DNA of 64,000 nucleotides, from positions 52,151-116,150 of the forward strand of contig CALWIU010000026.1 of the NCBI GenBank assembly GCA_944380845.1. Direction: 5' to 3'. Origin of the DNA: an uncultured Clostridia bacterium (lineage in GTDB: Bacteria > Bacillota > Clostridia > Oscillospirales > Acutalibacteraceae). The notes under the pieces were generated by a model. The model saw only the letters and a list, made by a program, of their open reading frames with translations, did not search any database and had not been told where the DNA came from. A program made the position numbers and the translations under genes. The number at the start of each line of letters is the position of its first letter. The stretch's first letter is position 1. This document shows positions 26,489 through 35,909 of this stretch, one piece after another.

Positions 26489-27892
26489 TCACAGATGCAG
26501 GTCAAAATAATTTTTCGCATTTTCAAACGCGATACCGCAAACAATCTCCTCCAGACGCTTCATACCATTCGGATACTGCCCGCTTTCAACCAGCGAACCG
26601 ATCAGGTCGCAGACGATCCGGCGGAAATACTCATGCCGGGGATAAGACAGAAAAGACCGGCTGTCGGTCACCATGCCGACGAACTTAGACAAAACGCCCA
26701 AATTCATCAATGCCTGCATCTGCGCGCGCATTCCATCGATATTATCATTAAACCACCAGGCGGAACCAAATTGCAATTTAGAAACGGCGTCGTCGTTTTG
26801 GAAATTCCCAAGCATGGAACCGAGCACATAATTATCTTTCGGATTCAGCGCAAAAAGAATGGTTTTCGGAAGCGAATCCTCCTCGGCAAGCGAGTCCAGC
26901 AGACGCGAAAGCGGCTGTGCCACCGGGCCGTCGGCGATCGAATCATACCCGGTGTCCGCCCCAAGCAAACGGAACATTTTCGCATTGTTGTTGCGCATTG
27001 CGCCGATATGTATTTCCATCGCCCAGCCGCGCTGCGCGTACTCTTTTGCCAAATACCGCAAAAGCTCCGTCTTATAGGCGGCGACTTCATCTGCTGTCAA
27101 CGCATCGCCGCGCAGAGCCTTTTTATAAATACGATTGATTTCGCCCGGCTCTGCCCGAAGGAAGGGCACCTCTGTCAGCGCCTGATCGGAAGCGCGGCAA
27201 CCAAGGGAATCAAAGTCTTCTATGCGTGTTGCCAATGCGTCGCAAAATTCTTCAAAACTGTCCAGGCGTCTGTTTACGCGGCCTTCCAGATCATGCACCC
27301 AATCGGTAAAGGTCGGCAAGTCAATACCTAACGCTTTGTCAGGGCGGAAGGCGGGAATGACCTTACAGGAAAAATCCCCTTCCTCTTTCAGCATCCGATG
27401 ATAATCCAGACTGTCCGCCGGATCGTCGGTGGTGGCAACACATACCACATTGGATTTTTCAATCAAAGCGCGGGGAGTAAAGCCCCCTGCTTTTATTTTT
27501 GCGTTGGCTGCTTCCCAAATGCGATCGCAGGAATCCTCACTCAACGGTTCATCAATGTCAAAATACCGCTGCAGCTCTAAATGCGTCCAGTGATACAACG
27601 GATTTCCCAAAAGATAAGGCATAGCGCACGCCCATGCCCGGAATTTTTCATAGGAAGAAGCATCGCCTGTGATCTTATTTTCCGGAATTCCCAAACTTCT
27701 CATGGCGCGCCATTTATAATGGTCGCCGCCCAGCCAAAGCTGTGTAAGATCCGCCGGGGTTTCATTTTCATAAATCTCCTTGGGAGAAAGATGACAGTGC
27801 CAATCAAAAATAGGTTCTGAACGACAGGCGGAGAAAAGCCGTTTGGCTGTGTCGGTGGAAAGCAGGAAATCATCATCCATAAATTTTTTCAT
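26489..27892 (-). CDS. uxaC: Glucuronate/galacturonate isomerase
   Basis: A 467-residue enzyme of the amidohydrolase superfamily converting D-glucuronate to fructuronate and D-galacturonate to tagaturonate. It begins MKKFMDDDFLLSTDTAKRLF and has FDWHCHLSPKEIYEN with the metal-binding HxH pair; VVCVATTDDPADSLDYH and MVTDSRSFLSYPRHEYFRR are family blocks. The ATG at 27890-27892 follows AAGGAG. No uxuA/uxaB/kdgK genes flank it, so it stands apart from the usual hexuronate operon and is instead 12 bases behind the YfhO-like gene. Confidence 0.95.
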   Translation of the reverse strand: MKKFMDDDFLLSTDTAKRLFSACRSEPIFDWHCHLSPKEIYENETPADLTQLWLGGDHYKWRAMRSLGIPENKITGDASSYEKFRAWACAMPYLLGNPLYHWTHLELQRYFDIDEPLSEDSCDRIWEAANAKIKAGGFTPRALIEKSNVVCVATTDDPADSLDYHRMLKEEGDFSCKVIPAFRPDKALGIDLPTFTDWVHDLEGRVNRRLDSFEEFCDALATRIEDFDSLGCRASDQALTEVPFLRAEPGEINRIYKKALRGDALTADEVAAYKTELLRYLAKEYAQRGWAMEIHIGAMRNNNAKMFRLLGADTGYDSIADGPVAQPLSRLLDSLAEEDSLPKTILFALNPKDNYVLGSMLGNFQNDDAVSKLQFGSAWWFNDNIDGMRAQMQALMNLGVLSKFVGMVTDSRSFLSYPRHEYFRRIVCDLIGSLVESGQYPNGMKRLEEIVCGIAFENAKNYFDLHL

Positions 27893-27904
27893 AAAGAACA
27901 CTCC

Positions 27905-30613
27905 TTAGGGTGTAGTAAACAAAGCAACGATCGAAAAACCGGCAGGTAAAAGATATACGCCTGCCACGGCGGCAAAATACAGGATACAGAAAACGCCGTA
28001 AATCGCCTTTTCCAGCGGCGGTAAAACGATTTGTTTTTTCTTTATCCATTCCCAAAGCAAAAGGACAAGGAAGACGATGGTTCCGGCAGCGCTTAGAAGC
28101 CATCCGGCAAAAGTTCCCTGCGGTACAAAATGCAGTTCAATTTCGCCGCTCCCCGGCGGAACGGAAACTGCCATCCAGCTTCCGAAAACCGGTGTGATCT
28201 CCACCTGACTGCCGTTTATTTGCGCGCTCCAGCCCCGGTCAAAGGAAACAGGAAGGAACAAATAGCGCGTATCGTCTCCGTCATTTTGATAAGAAACCGT
28301 AATCTGCCGCCCTTCCGCCAAAACGCGCGTACCGTCCTGCTGATGCAGAGAAATCAAATCCTGCATTTTTTCAGTGGAAAGGAATCCCAACGCCGGTTCG
28401 CTGTTGATCTTTCCCAGTACGCGCAGCGTTACCGTAACCGATTCATCCTCAAAAACGCCCAAAAGCAGACAATTGTTATTGTATTCGGAAGTATATCCCG
28501 TGTTGTCCTCCCGGTGATAGGACGGAACCGAAATCGTCTTGCCGTTCACCAAGATTTCCACCTGGTTCCAACTGAGAGCGGGTGCCGTCAAATACAGCAC
28601 TTCCTGCCCTTTGGCCTGTAATTCATAAGTGATTTCTGTTGCTGTTTCGGTTTTTTCAGTCAGCATTTCCTTATCATTTTCCGGTGTTCGTACCAGATTG
28701 CCGCTGCCGCCCAAGGCATGATAAATCCGGTTCTGGTTATCAAAAATCGCTGCGCTGTTTCCGCTGAAAGTCTCGGTCAGTTCACAGGAAATCAGGGAAT
28801 CATCACAAAGCATCCCCACTGGAAGGGTATACAGGTTGTTATACAGGGAATAATCCCCCACTTCACCTGTCTTTTGATACAATTCTTCGGGCAATTCCTC
28901 TTTGCTGACTGTTTCCGTCATATGCAAAAGGGCATCGGACAGCAATGTACCGCCGCCATCCAAAAGCAATGTGTAGGTAATGCTGTAGCCCAGCGCCCTC
29001 GACGCATACTGAAGGGAAGAAGGAATTTGATGCGTCCAATTGGACAGCGCCGCTTTGCCCATCACAAAACCGTAATTGATATTCAGCGACATATCCGGGT
29101 TATGCACACGCTCCAGCCCGGCGGGGTCGGCGCTGACTTCTTTTCCGATAGCAAGAGAGGGGGCGATGTATTCGGTATCGTGCTCACGCCGCTCATAGCG
29201 AATGGGGGAACCGCTCCCAACCGTTTGCATGGCAAAGGGGAACAGCATCCCGACACATAAAACCAGCGTTATGACATCCGCCACACGGCGATTGGGCAAC
29301 TGTCGGATCAAATAAAACGCTAAAACCGAGCAAAACAAAATCGAGAGCGAATAAAGCAAGGAAGTCTGTTCCGATGAAAACGACCCGATCCTGCCGCCGA
29401 AAGAGGTAAAAGCAGCGGCAACAACCACAACCGTACACGCTACCCCTAAAAACACCCACAGGTACAAAAGCCCCTGCTGTTTTTTGTCTTCGTCCTTCTT
29501 TTTTTCATCGGCAGAAAAATTTTTTGCCGCCAATGCCAGCAAAAGAAAGATCGCGACAAAACCAAAACGATACGGAAAGTCTTTATATGAGCCAAAATGC
29601 AAAAGTGCCGCGCTTCCCTCTAAAACCAGGGGAGAAAAAAGCAGGAAAAGGGACAACAGCGCAAACTTTGCCGTTTTCAAATGTTTTTTATACGCCCGCA
29701 AGAGCAGCACCGTACCCAGAACGGCAAGCCCCATGCCATAAAACATCCAGATGGTATTTTCATTCAGTTCGGGCAGGGAGCTGAGGATTTCACGCCAGTC
29801 CGCCGTCAAACCATAGCGGGCAGAATTTCTCATTTGTAAAAATGCTGGCAGAAGTAAAAACATCGGCATTAAGCCGCCCACTGCCGTGCCCAGTCCAAGT
29901 TTAAAAACGGCAGAAGGGCGTTTTTGTTTCTCCAAAAGGGTAAATACATAAGCGCCGCTGATAAAAAACAGGCAGATCAGCGTCATGATGCCAAGATAAA
30001 AACTGGCAATAAGGCTCAGCGCCAAACAAAACGCATACGGAAAAATCTTTCCTCCGCACAGCATTTTTTCACAGAAATAAAACAGCAGCGGCAGTAAAAT
30101 CAAAACATCCAGCCAGATGATGTGCATATAATACAAAAACACATACCCGGACAGCGCGTAAAGCGCCGACAAACAGGTAGCAAGCCCAACGGAAAGCGTC
30201 GGGAACCGCCGCCGGAAAAAGAACTGCGCACTGACAGCGCATAGCACCAGCTTGATGATAAGAAAAAGATTCAAAAAATCAACCAGACCATCCCGACTCG
30301 TCAGATACAACAGCAGATTCAGCGGACTGAGAAGCCCGTTGACGGCGGCAATGCCCACCATATTGACGCCGGTTCCCGACAAAAAATCGTAAAACAGCGC
30401 CTTGTCGCCATGGAGGAAATCATACAAGTGATAATACATCGGAATGTATCCATGGCACATATCCATAATCGCCGCGCTCTGTTCGCCGAATGGGAAAAAC
30501 CCTTTTACCGCATATAACAGCAAAAGAAAAAACAACACGATGATCCCGCCGTAACAATACGGCAGAACCAATCGTGCTGTTTTTGGATTCGGTCGGTCAG
30601 TCTTTTTCCTCAT
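27905..30613 (-). CDS. YfhO-family polytopic membrane protein
   Basis: A 902-residue protein with about 12-13 membrane segments in its first 490 residues, a large extracytoplasmic region (about 500-850) rich in beta structure, and one more membrane segment near the C-terminus. The family (YfhO/GT-C-like) is thought to transfer sugars from polyprenyl-phosphate donors to surface polymers such as lipoteichoic acid. MCHGYIPMYYHLYDFLHGDK near residue 45 and LSGTGVNMVGIAAVNGLLSP are typical. I start at the ATG 30611-30613 (MRKKTDRP), 11 bases after GGGAGG; an ATG four codons earlier is too close to it. It overlaps the upstream glycosyltransferase by 17 bases, arguing for a joint function. Confidence 0.88.
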   Translation of the reverse strand: MRKKTDRPNPKTARLVLPYCYGGIIVLFFLLLLYAVKGFFPFGEQSAAIMDMCHGYIPMYYHLYDFLHGDKALFYDFLSGTGVNMVGIAAVNGLLSPLNLLLYLTSRDGLVDFLNLFLIIKLVLCAVSAQFFFRRRFPTLSVGLATCLSALYALSGYVFLYYMHIIWLDVLILLPLLFYFCEKMLCGGKIFPYAFCLALSLIASFYLGIMTLICLFFISGAYVFTLLEKQKRPSAVFKLGLGTAVGGLMPMFLLLPAFLQMRNSARYGLTADWREILSSLPELNENTIWMFYGMGLAVLGTVLLLRAYKKHLKTAKFALLSLFLLFSPLVLEGSAALLHFGSYKDFPYRFGFVAIFLLLALAAKNFSADEKKKDEDKKQQGLLYLWVFLGVACTVVVVAAAFTSFGGRIGSFSSEQTSLLYSLSILFCSVLAFYLIRQLPNRRVADVITLVLCVGMLFPFAMQTVGSGSPIRYERREHDTEYIAPSLAIGKEVSADPAGLERVHNPDMSLNINYGFVMGKAALSNWTHQIPSSLQYASRALGYSITYTLLLDGGGTLLSDALLHMTETVSKEELPEELYQKTGEVGDYSLYNNLYTLPVGMLCDDSLISCELTETFSGNSAAIFDNQNRIYHALGGSGNLVRTPENDKEMLTEKTETATEITYELQAKGQEVLYLTAPALSWNQVEILVNGKTISVPSYHREDNTGYTSEYNNNCLLLGVFEDESVTVTLRVLGKINSEPALGFLSTEKMQDLISLHQQDGTRVLAEGRQITVSYQNDGDDTRYLFLPVSFDRGWSAQINGSQVEITPVFGSWMAVSVPPGSGEIELHFVPQGTFAGWLLSAAGTIVFLVLLLWEWIKKKQIVLPPLEKAIYGVFCILYFAAVAGVYLLPAGFSIVALFTTP

Positions 30614-31664
30614 TCCGCGTATCATCCTCCCGCGTAGCATCCGCTGCCGGCTCGGTATGTTTCTCCGCCCGCCCGGGCAAATACTCAGGGCTGACAAACC
30701 GTGCCTCGCCAATGGGAATGGGCTGTTGTTCCCCGAAATTCAGCCGTTCCTCTTCTACCACCAGCGGTCGCTTCATGATGCGCGAGTTGATATTCAAAAC
30801 ATATTCACCCAGGAAACCGATAAAGAACAACTGAACGGCGCCCAAAAAGAACATACCGATCAAAAGCGGCGCTGTTCCCATGGGATACTTATCCCAGTTG
30901 ATCAATTTCAATATAAAGAATACCAAACCGATTACGGCGCTGATAAACGCCATGGCAAACCCCAAAAAAGTGGCAAGCCGCAAGCCGATCTTGGTGTAGG
31001 AAGTAAAGCTGAGCATGGCGGCGTCAAAAAGAGAATAAAAGTTGTTATGCGTCTTGCCCGCCCTGCGCTTTGCCTGTTCATAAGGAATATCCTTGCGTTT
31101 AAAACCAAGCTCTGCGACAATGCCGCGTAAAAACGGCCGGCTGTCATCGATCTGGCGCAGCACTTCAATGAAGGAACGATCATACAAACCAAAGCCGGTA
31201 AAATGTTCGATCTGCTCGACATCGCTCATTTTTTTGATTACCTTATAATAGCAGGTGCGGAAAAACCGCATGACGGGATTTTCCTTGCTGGCGGTTTTGA
31301 TCGCAGAGACAATTTTATATCCTTTTTCCCACTCGGCAACCAGTTTCGGGATCATTTCAACCGGATCCTGAAAATCGGCGCACAATAAGATTGTGCAGTC
31401 ACCGGATGACTGGCACATCCCATAATAGGGCGAGTTGAACTGCCCGAAATTCTTCGCGTTAAAAATCGCCTTGATTTTGGGGTTATTGGCGCACAAACCG
31501 CGAATCAAAGCACGCGTATTATCCTTGGAATCGTTATCGATAAAAATGATTTCATAATCATACTCCGGCAGGCTTTTTGCCATTTCATCGATAACAGCCT
31601 GACTGATGGGAACAACATTTTCCTCTTCATTAAAACAGGGGATCACGATACTGATGGTTTTCAC
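30597..31664 (-). CDS. Family 2 glycosyltransferase with two C-terminal membrane segments (DPMS/GtrB-like)
   Basis: A 355-residue enzyme. ISIVIPCFNEEENVVPI opens the GT-A fold, FIDNDSKDNT and LLCADFQDPVEMI (DxD-type) bind the nucleotide sugar, and two membrane helices lie at about 225-250 and 265-290. Such proteins load a sugar onto polyprenyl phosphate in the inner leaflet. I choose the GTG start at 31662-31664 because AAAGG lies nine bases upstream; the ATG three codons earlier abuts it directly. The last 50 residues are charged and disordered. Together with the YfhO-like protein it forms a plausible sugar loading and transfer pair for the CDP sugar made by the upstream genes. Confidence 0.88.
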   Translation of the reverse strand: MKTISIVIPCFNEEENVVPISQAVIDEMAKSLPEYDYEIIFIDNDSKDNTRALIRGLCANNPKIKAIFNAKNFGQFNSPYYGMCQSSGDCTILLCADFQDPVEMIPKLVAEWEKGYKIVSAIKTASKENPVMRFFRTCYYKVIKKMSDVEQIEHFTGFGLYDRSFIEVLRQIDDSRPFLRGIVAELGFKRKDIPYEQAKRRAGKTHNNFYSLFDAAMLSFTSYTKIGLRLATFLGFAMAFISAVIGLVFFILKLINWDKYPMGTAPLLIGMFFLGAVQLFFIGFLGEYVLNINSRIMKRPLVVEEERLNFGEQQPIPIGEARFVSPEYLPGRAEKHTEPAADATREDDTRNEEKD

Positions 31665-31687
31665 AAACGGCATCCTTTCTGCTCTTT

Positions 31688-32611
31688 TTATAACCCGAGA
31701 ACCGACTTGCGCCATGCGGCGGTGCGGCGGATTCCTTCTTCAAATCCGATTTTGGGAACAAAGCCTGTATCTTGTTTTAATTCCGACAGATCCGCCGTCA
31801 AACGCATGACCTGTCCGGGGGGATAGGGGATTTCACCCAAAGCAAGGGGCGCATCCGGCGACACCGTATCGCGCATTGCTGTAATATACGCCGCAAGGGT
31901 TCGGCTTTCACCGCTGCCCAAAGGATAGATCTTGCTTTCTTTTGCCTTTTCGCCAATCAGGTAAAAAGCCTCGGCGGCATCGTCGCAGTACAGAAAATCC
32001 CAGATCTGCTCGCCTTTGGTAAACGCGGCTTTTTCCCCTTTCAAGAACTTGTCAATGGAAGACGGAATAATGGAATTCGGAATGCTTCCCACGCCGAAAA
32101 CGCTGAGAATTCGCACCCAGATATGCGTCAGCCCCAAATGTTCTGCATACAAACGCGAAAGCTTTCCGGATGCAAACTTTGCGATTCCATAACCGGTCAC
32201 GGGGTTCACCGGCAGAGAAGCGCGCAGCACTTCATCGGTCGGCCCCCATTCCGCCTGAGAACCGGCACCCACAAACACACGGCAGCCGGTTTCTTTCGCA
32301 AGGGAAACGCAGTCGATGGTATAGCGGATGTTGTTGTTTTGCAGATATGCGTCATCTCTGCCGCCGCCAAAAGTCCCCAGCCAGGCAAAATGATACAGCA
32401 CATCGCAGGGCTTGGTTATTTTGTCTTTTGCAGCAAGGAATTCCGAAATATCCGCGTCGATCACATGCACCAGTGGGTCGGTAAGGCATTCGATGCCCTC
32501 GGCTGTCCCCGGCTTGCAAAGCGCAAAGACCTCGACGCCGGCGGCAATCAGCCTGCGAATCAACGCGGTTGCGATCATCCCGGTCGCACCGGTCACTATT
32601 GCGGTTTTCAT
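31688..32611 (-). CDS. NAD(P)-dependent sugar epimerase/reductase (extended SDR)
   Basis: A 307-residue extended SDR. KTAIVTGATGMIATALIRRL is the NAD(P) motif, FVGAGSQAEWG carries the serine region and YGIAK (near residue 150) the catalytic Tyr-Lys pair. By position, behind the carboligase-like gene, it would reduce the keto group of the nucleotide sugar, analogous to YerF in yersiniose synthesis or to abequose/paratose-type synthases. GGTGATAGC precedes the ATG. It is spaced 76 bases from the carboligase gene. Confidence 0.85.
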   Translation of the reverse strand: MKTAIVTGATGMIATALIRRLIAAGVEVFALCKPGTAEGIECLTDPLVHVIDADISEFLAAKDKITKPCDVLYHFAWLGTFGGGRDDAYLQNNNIRYTIDCVSLAKETGCRVFVGAGSQAEWGPTDEVLRASLPVNPVTGYGIAKFASGKLSRLYAEHLGLTHIWVRILSVFGVGSIPNSIIPSSIDKFLKGEKAAFTKGEQIWDFLYCDDAAEAFYLIGEKAKESKIYPLGSGESRTLAAYITAMRDTVSPDAPLALGEIPYPPGQVMRLTADLSELKQDTGFVPKIGFEEGIRRTAAWRKSVLGL

Positions 32612-32687
32612 GCTATCACCATGCTTTTTTAATCGGGAGAACCGCGCCGCCGATCCAACGAAAAAGCGGTCAGGCGGCGCGGGTCGA

Positions 32688-34505
32688 TCAATCTTTTTTT
32701 ATCAGTGGAATATACATATTGGCCTTTAATTCCTCTTCGGGAAGGAAGGGTGCAAGATCTTCCAGCGGCGGAGAAACCAGCGTGCCATCCGGCAGTTTTT
32801 TGGTTGCCGATTTTGGTTCAAAATTCTGTTCGATGGTCACGACAATTTCACAGAACGCCGGGCCTTCTGTCGCCAAAGTGTCGGCTATGGCGTGATCCAG
32901 TTCGTCATTTTTGGCGGCCTTGAAATAAGGATAGCCATAAGCAGGCGCCAGTTTAGACATATCGGGGAAGGATAAATCCCCGCTTTGCGGTCCGATGCCG
33001 ACATAATGGGACGCAAACATATTGGTTTGGGTCTGACGAATCGAATGATAGCCGGCGTTATTGATCATAAAGATCTTGATCGGCAGACGGTTTGTGATGA
33101 TGGTTTGCAGCTCCTGTATATTCATCTGAATACTGCCGTCGCCGGTAAGCAAAATCGTTTCCTTGCCGCCGGTCGCATAGCAGGCGCCGATGGCTGCCGG
33201 CAGATCATAGCCCATGGAGGCAATGGCGGAATTGATAAAGAACCGCGAGCCTTTTTTAATCACAAAGGCATGAGAGCCAACAACACAGGCGGAGCCGTTG
33301 CCCACAACCGTCACCTGATTTTCCGGCAGTGCGTCCGATACTTTTTTTACGAAAGCATAGACATTTGCCGCGTAATCATCCTGGAAATGCTTGGGAAGAA
33401 CCACCGGATACTTTTCTTTCCATGTTTGGCACTGTTTGACCCACGCGCCGGAAAACAGAGGCGTGCTTTCATCCTGCAAATAGTCCAAAAAACCCTCGAT
33501 AAAGTCCTTAGCATCTGCCCACAGCGGCATATCCGGAGAAATCGTCGGTTTTTTCAGTTCTTCTGCATCGACATCCACAATGATTTTATAGGCGGCTCTT
33601 GCCCATGTCTGCCAATTATAACCGACCTGCCGGATGGACAGGCGGCTGCCGACGCTAAGCAAAACATCGCTGTTTTGGACGGCAAAATTGCCCGCTCTGT
33701 CGCCCATGATACCGGCTCGGCCCGTATACAGCGGATGGGAATCTTCAATCAAATCGATACTGTCCCAACCGGTGACGACCGGAATGCCCAGCTTATCGAC
33801 CAAACGGCGGAACGGCTCATATGCCCCGGCAAGACGGATCCCCGCGCCGGCATTGAACACCGGGCGCTCAGATGCTTTCAGCTTTGCAACGATTTTTTCA
33901 TAAATTTCTCTGCCGGGTTTTTCCGGAAGCACTTCATCATCTGCTCCGTCATAACCGTACAGATCGTCGGTATCTACCGTTGCGCCCTGAATATTCAACG
34001 GAATATCGAGCCAGCAGGGGCCGGGTCTGCCGCTGTGCGCAAGTGAAAACGCTTTTTCCAGGCAGTAACGGATCTTATTTTTATCCGTTACCATTTCACA
34101 GTATTTGGTCATGCAGGCAACTGCCTTACAGATGTCAAATTCCTGATCGCCCATGGCGCGAATAGCAAGCCCGGTAGAACGGGCGGTGGTATCATAACGA
34201 ACCTGACCGGAAATAATCAGCATAGGGATGGAATCCAGCCAGCCGCCGACCACACCGGTAATGGCATTGGTGCCGCCGGGGCCGGTGGTCACGCAGACCG
34301 CCGCAATTTTGTTTTCCAGACGGGCATAGCTTTCTGCTGCGATGGCACACGCCTGTTCATGGTGATTGTATACACAGTGAAGCCCCTTCTGGTGTCCCAG
34401 CGCATCGTTCAGGTGCATCGCGCCGCCACCGGTAACGGTGAAGGCGGTGTCGATGCCATGCTCAACCAGAAAAGATGAAACATATTCGGCAACTTTAATT
34501 TTCAT
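32688..34505 (-). CDS. Thiamine-diphosphate enzyme, acetolactate-synthase-like (YerE-type carboligase candidate)
   Basis: A 605-residue ThDP enzyme with the N-terminal Pyr, central and C-terminal PP domains. Glu50 in YNHHEQACAIAAE is the catalytic glutamate; GDGSIQ (455-460) through INN (481-483) is the ThDP/Mg site. FTVTGGGAMHLNDAL and TTGPGGTNAITGV are acetolactate-synthase-like. There is no ilvN regulatory subunit gene and no ilv genes beside it; instead it sits in a CDP-dideoxysugar cluster directly after rfbH. This is the position of YerE, which adds a two-carbon unit from pyruvate to CDP-3,6-dideoxy-4-ketoglucose. AGGGGAGGACTAT precedes the ATG. An ordinary acetolactate synthase is the alternative. 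Confidence 0.85.
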   Translation of the reverse strand: MKIKVAEYVSSFLVEHGIDTAFTVTGGGAMHLNDALGHQKGLHCVYNHHEQACAIAAESYARLENKIAAVCVTTGPGGTNAITGVVGGWLDSIPMLIISGQVRYDTTARSTGLAIRAMGDQEFDICKAVACMTKYCEMVTDKNKIRYCLEKAFSLAHSGRPGPCWLDIPLNIQGATVDTDDLYGYDGADDEVLPEKPGREIYEKIVAKLKASERPVFNAGAGIRLAGAYEPFRRLVDKLGIPVVTGWDSIDLIEDSHPLYTGRAGIMGDRAGNFAVQNSDVLLSVGSRLSIRQVGYNWQTWARAAYKIIVDVDAEELKKPTISPDMPLWADAKDFIEGFLDYLQDESTPLFSGAWVKQCQTWKEKYPVVLPKHFQDDYAANVYAFVKKVSDALPENQVTVVGNGSACVVGSHAFVIKKGSRFFINSAIASMGYDLPAAIGACYATGGKETILLTGDGSIQMNIQELQTIITNRLPIKIFMINNAGYHSIRQTQTNMFASHYVGIGPQSGDLSFPDMSKLAPAYGYPYFKAAKNDELDHAIADTLATEGPAFCEIVVTIEQNFEPKSATKKLPDGTLVSPPLEDLAPFLPEEELKANMYIPLIKKD

Positions 34506-34526
34506 ATAGTCCTCCCCTATTGGGTT

Positions 34527-35861
34527 TTATGCGTCGCCGCGCACAGCCTCAGTGACGATACGCGCCATATAATCCAACATTTCATCGGTCATCCCCGGAT
34601 AAACGCCAACCCAAAAAGAATCGTTCATAATCCGGTCCGTCTGGGAAAGATCGCCGACAATGCGATACCCTTCGCCGCTCTTGCGCATTTCATCAAAGCA
34701 CGGGTGCTTTGTCAGATTTCCGGCAAAAAGCATTCTTGTCTGCACGCCGTGTTTTTCCACATAATCTACGACCTTCTTGCGATCCACGCCCTCGCGGCAG
34801 GTCATGATAAAACCAAACCAGCTCGGATCGGCATTTTCGCAAGGCTCCGGCAGAATCAGCTTGTCGGAAACCGGTTCAAGCGCCTGATGAAGGCGGGCAA
34901 AATTGTGTTTTCTGCGCTCAACAAAAGACGGAAACTTTTCAAGCTGGGCACAGCCGATTGCCGCCTGCATATCGGTGGCTTTCAGATTGTATCCAAAGTG
35001 GGAATAAACATATTTATGATCGTAACCAAGCGGTAATTCACCATACTGACGGTCAAACCGATGACCGCAAAGGTTATCCTGACCGGATGCACAGGAGCAG
35101 TCCCGCCCCCAGTCGCGAATGGAACGCATGATCTTATTCAGCAGCGGATCGTTGGTATAGACCGCGCCGCCTTCGCCCATGGTCATATGATGGGGCGGAT
35201 AAAAGCTCGATGTTCCCAGATCCCCGATTGTGCCGGTAAAATATTCTTTCCCGTCCAGCGTGTATTTGGAACCAAGAGCATCGCAGTTATCTTCGATCAG
35301 CCACAGGCCATGCTGGTCGCAAAACGCTTTGACTGTTTTCAAATCGAACGGATTTCCCAGCGTATGCGCGACCATGACCGCTTTGGTTTTGTCGGAAAGC
35401 GCTTTTTCCAAAAGAGAGGTGTCAATATTGTATTGCGGGATCGTAACATCTACAAACACCGGCACCGCGCCATATTGAATAATGGGCGTAACGGTTGTCG
35501 GGAACCCGGCCGCCACGGTGATGATCTCATCGCCGCGGTTTACCCGTCTTTCGCCCAGCAGCGGCGATGTCAGCACGCTGAACGCCAGCAGATTTGCGCT
35601 TGAACCGGAGTTGACCAGCGCGCAGTACCGTACCCCCAGATACTCGGCGAATTTCTTTTCAAACTCAGCGGTATACCGCCCGGCAGTCAGCCAGAATTCC
35701 AAAGCGGAATCTACCAAGTTGACCATTTCCGCGCTGTCATAAACACGGGAGGCATAGGGAATGCGCTGCCCCTCTCGGAAGGGCGGCTTCTGGTTGTGAT
35801 AGGTATCGCAGTACGCTTTGACCGCACTGAGTATAGCTTCTTTTGCGTCTTTTTCCGTCAT
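34527..35861 (-). CDS. rfbH: CDP-4-dehydro-6-deoxyglucose 3-dehydratase (E1), RfbH
   Basis: A 444-residue PMP-dependent iron-sulfur enzyme that removes the C3 hydroxyl of CDP-4-keto-6-deoxyglucose. It has the aminotransferase fold, but the PLP lysine is replaced by histidine in SFYPPHHMTMGEGG (His224-His225), the diagnostic feature of E1. DCSCASGQDNLCG (Cys255, Cys257, Cys265) gives ligands of the [2Fe-2S] cluster. I start at ATG 35859-35861 (MTEKDAKEAIL), which matches the family N-terminus with AAAGGA upstream; an ATG ten codons earlier is possible. The enzyme needs an E3 reductase (RfbI-type), not found in the window, so another ferredoxin/flavodoxin reductase must serve. Confidence 0.95.
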   Translation of the reverse strand: MTEKDAKEAILSAVKAYCDTYHNQKPPFREGQRIPYASRVYDSAEMVNLVDSALEFWLTAGRYTAEFEKKFAEYLGVRYCALVNSGSSANLLAFSVLTSPLLGERRVNRGDEIITVAAGFPTTVTPIIQYGAVPVFVDVTIPQYNIDTSLLEKALSDKTKAVMVAHTLGNPFDLKTVKAFCDQHGLWLIEDNCDALGSKYTLDGKEYFTGTIGDLGTSSFYPPHHMTMGEGGAVYTNDPLLNKIMRSIRDWGRDCSCASGQDNLCGHRFDRQYGELPLGYDHKYVYSHFGYNLKATDMQAAIGCAQLEKFPSFVERRKHNFARLHQALEPVSDKLILPEPCENADPSWFGFIMTCREGVDRKKVVDYVEKHGVQTRMLFAGNLTKHPCFDEMRKSGEGYRIVGDLSQTDRIMNDSFWVGVYPGMTDEMLDYMARIVTEAVRGDA

Positions 35862-35909
35862 ATTATCTAAATGTCCTTTCGCATTGTTCATTCCGGCCTG
35901 TATGAAAAC

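Noticed and set aside
26489-27892. A complete hexuronate catabolic operon around uxaC
   Set aside because: No uxuA, uxaB, uxaA or kdg genes flank it; only the isomerase is present.
32985-34046. 353-codon plus-strand frame opposite the ThDP enzyme
   Set aside because: Shadow of a strongly supported gene with intact catalytic motifs; no start signal.
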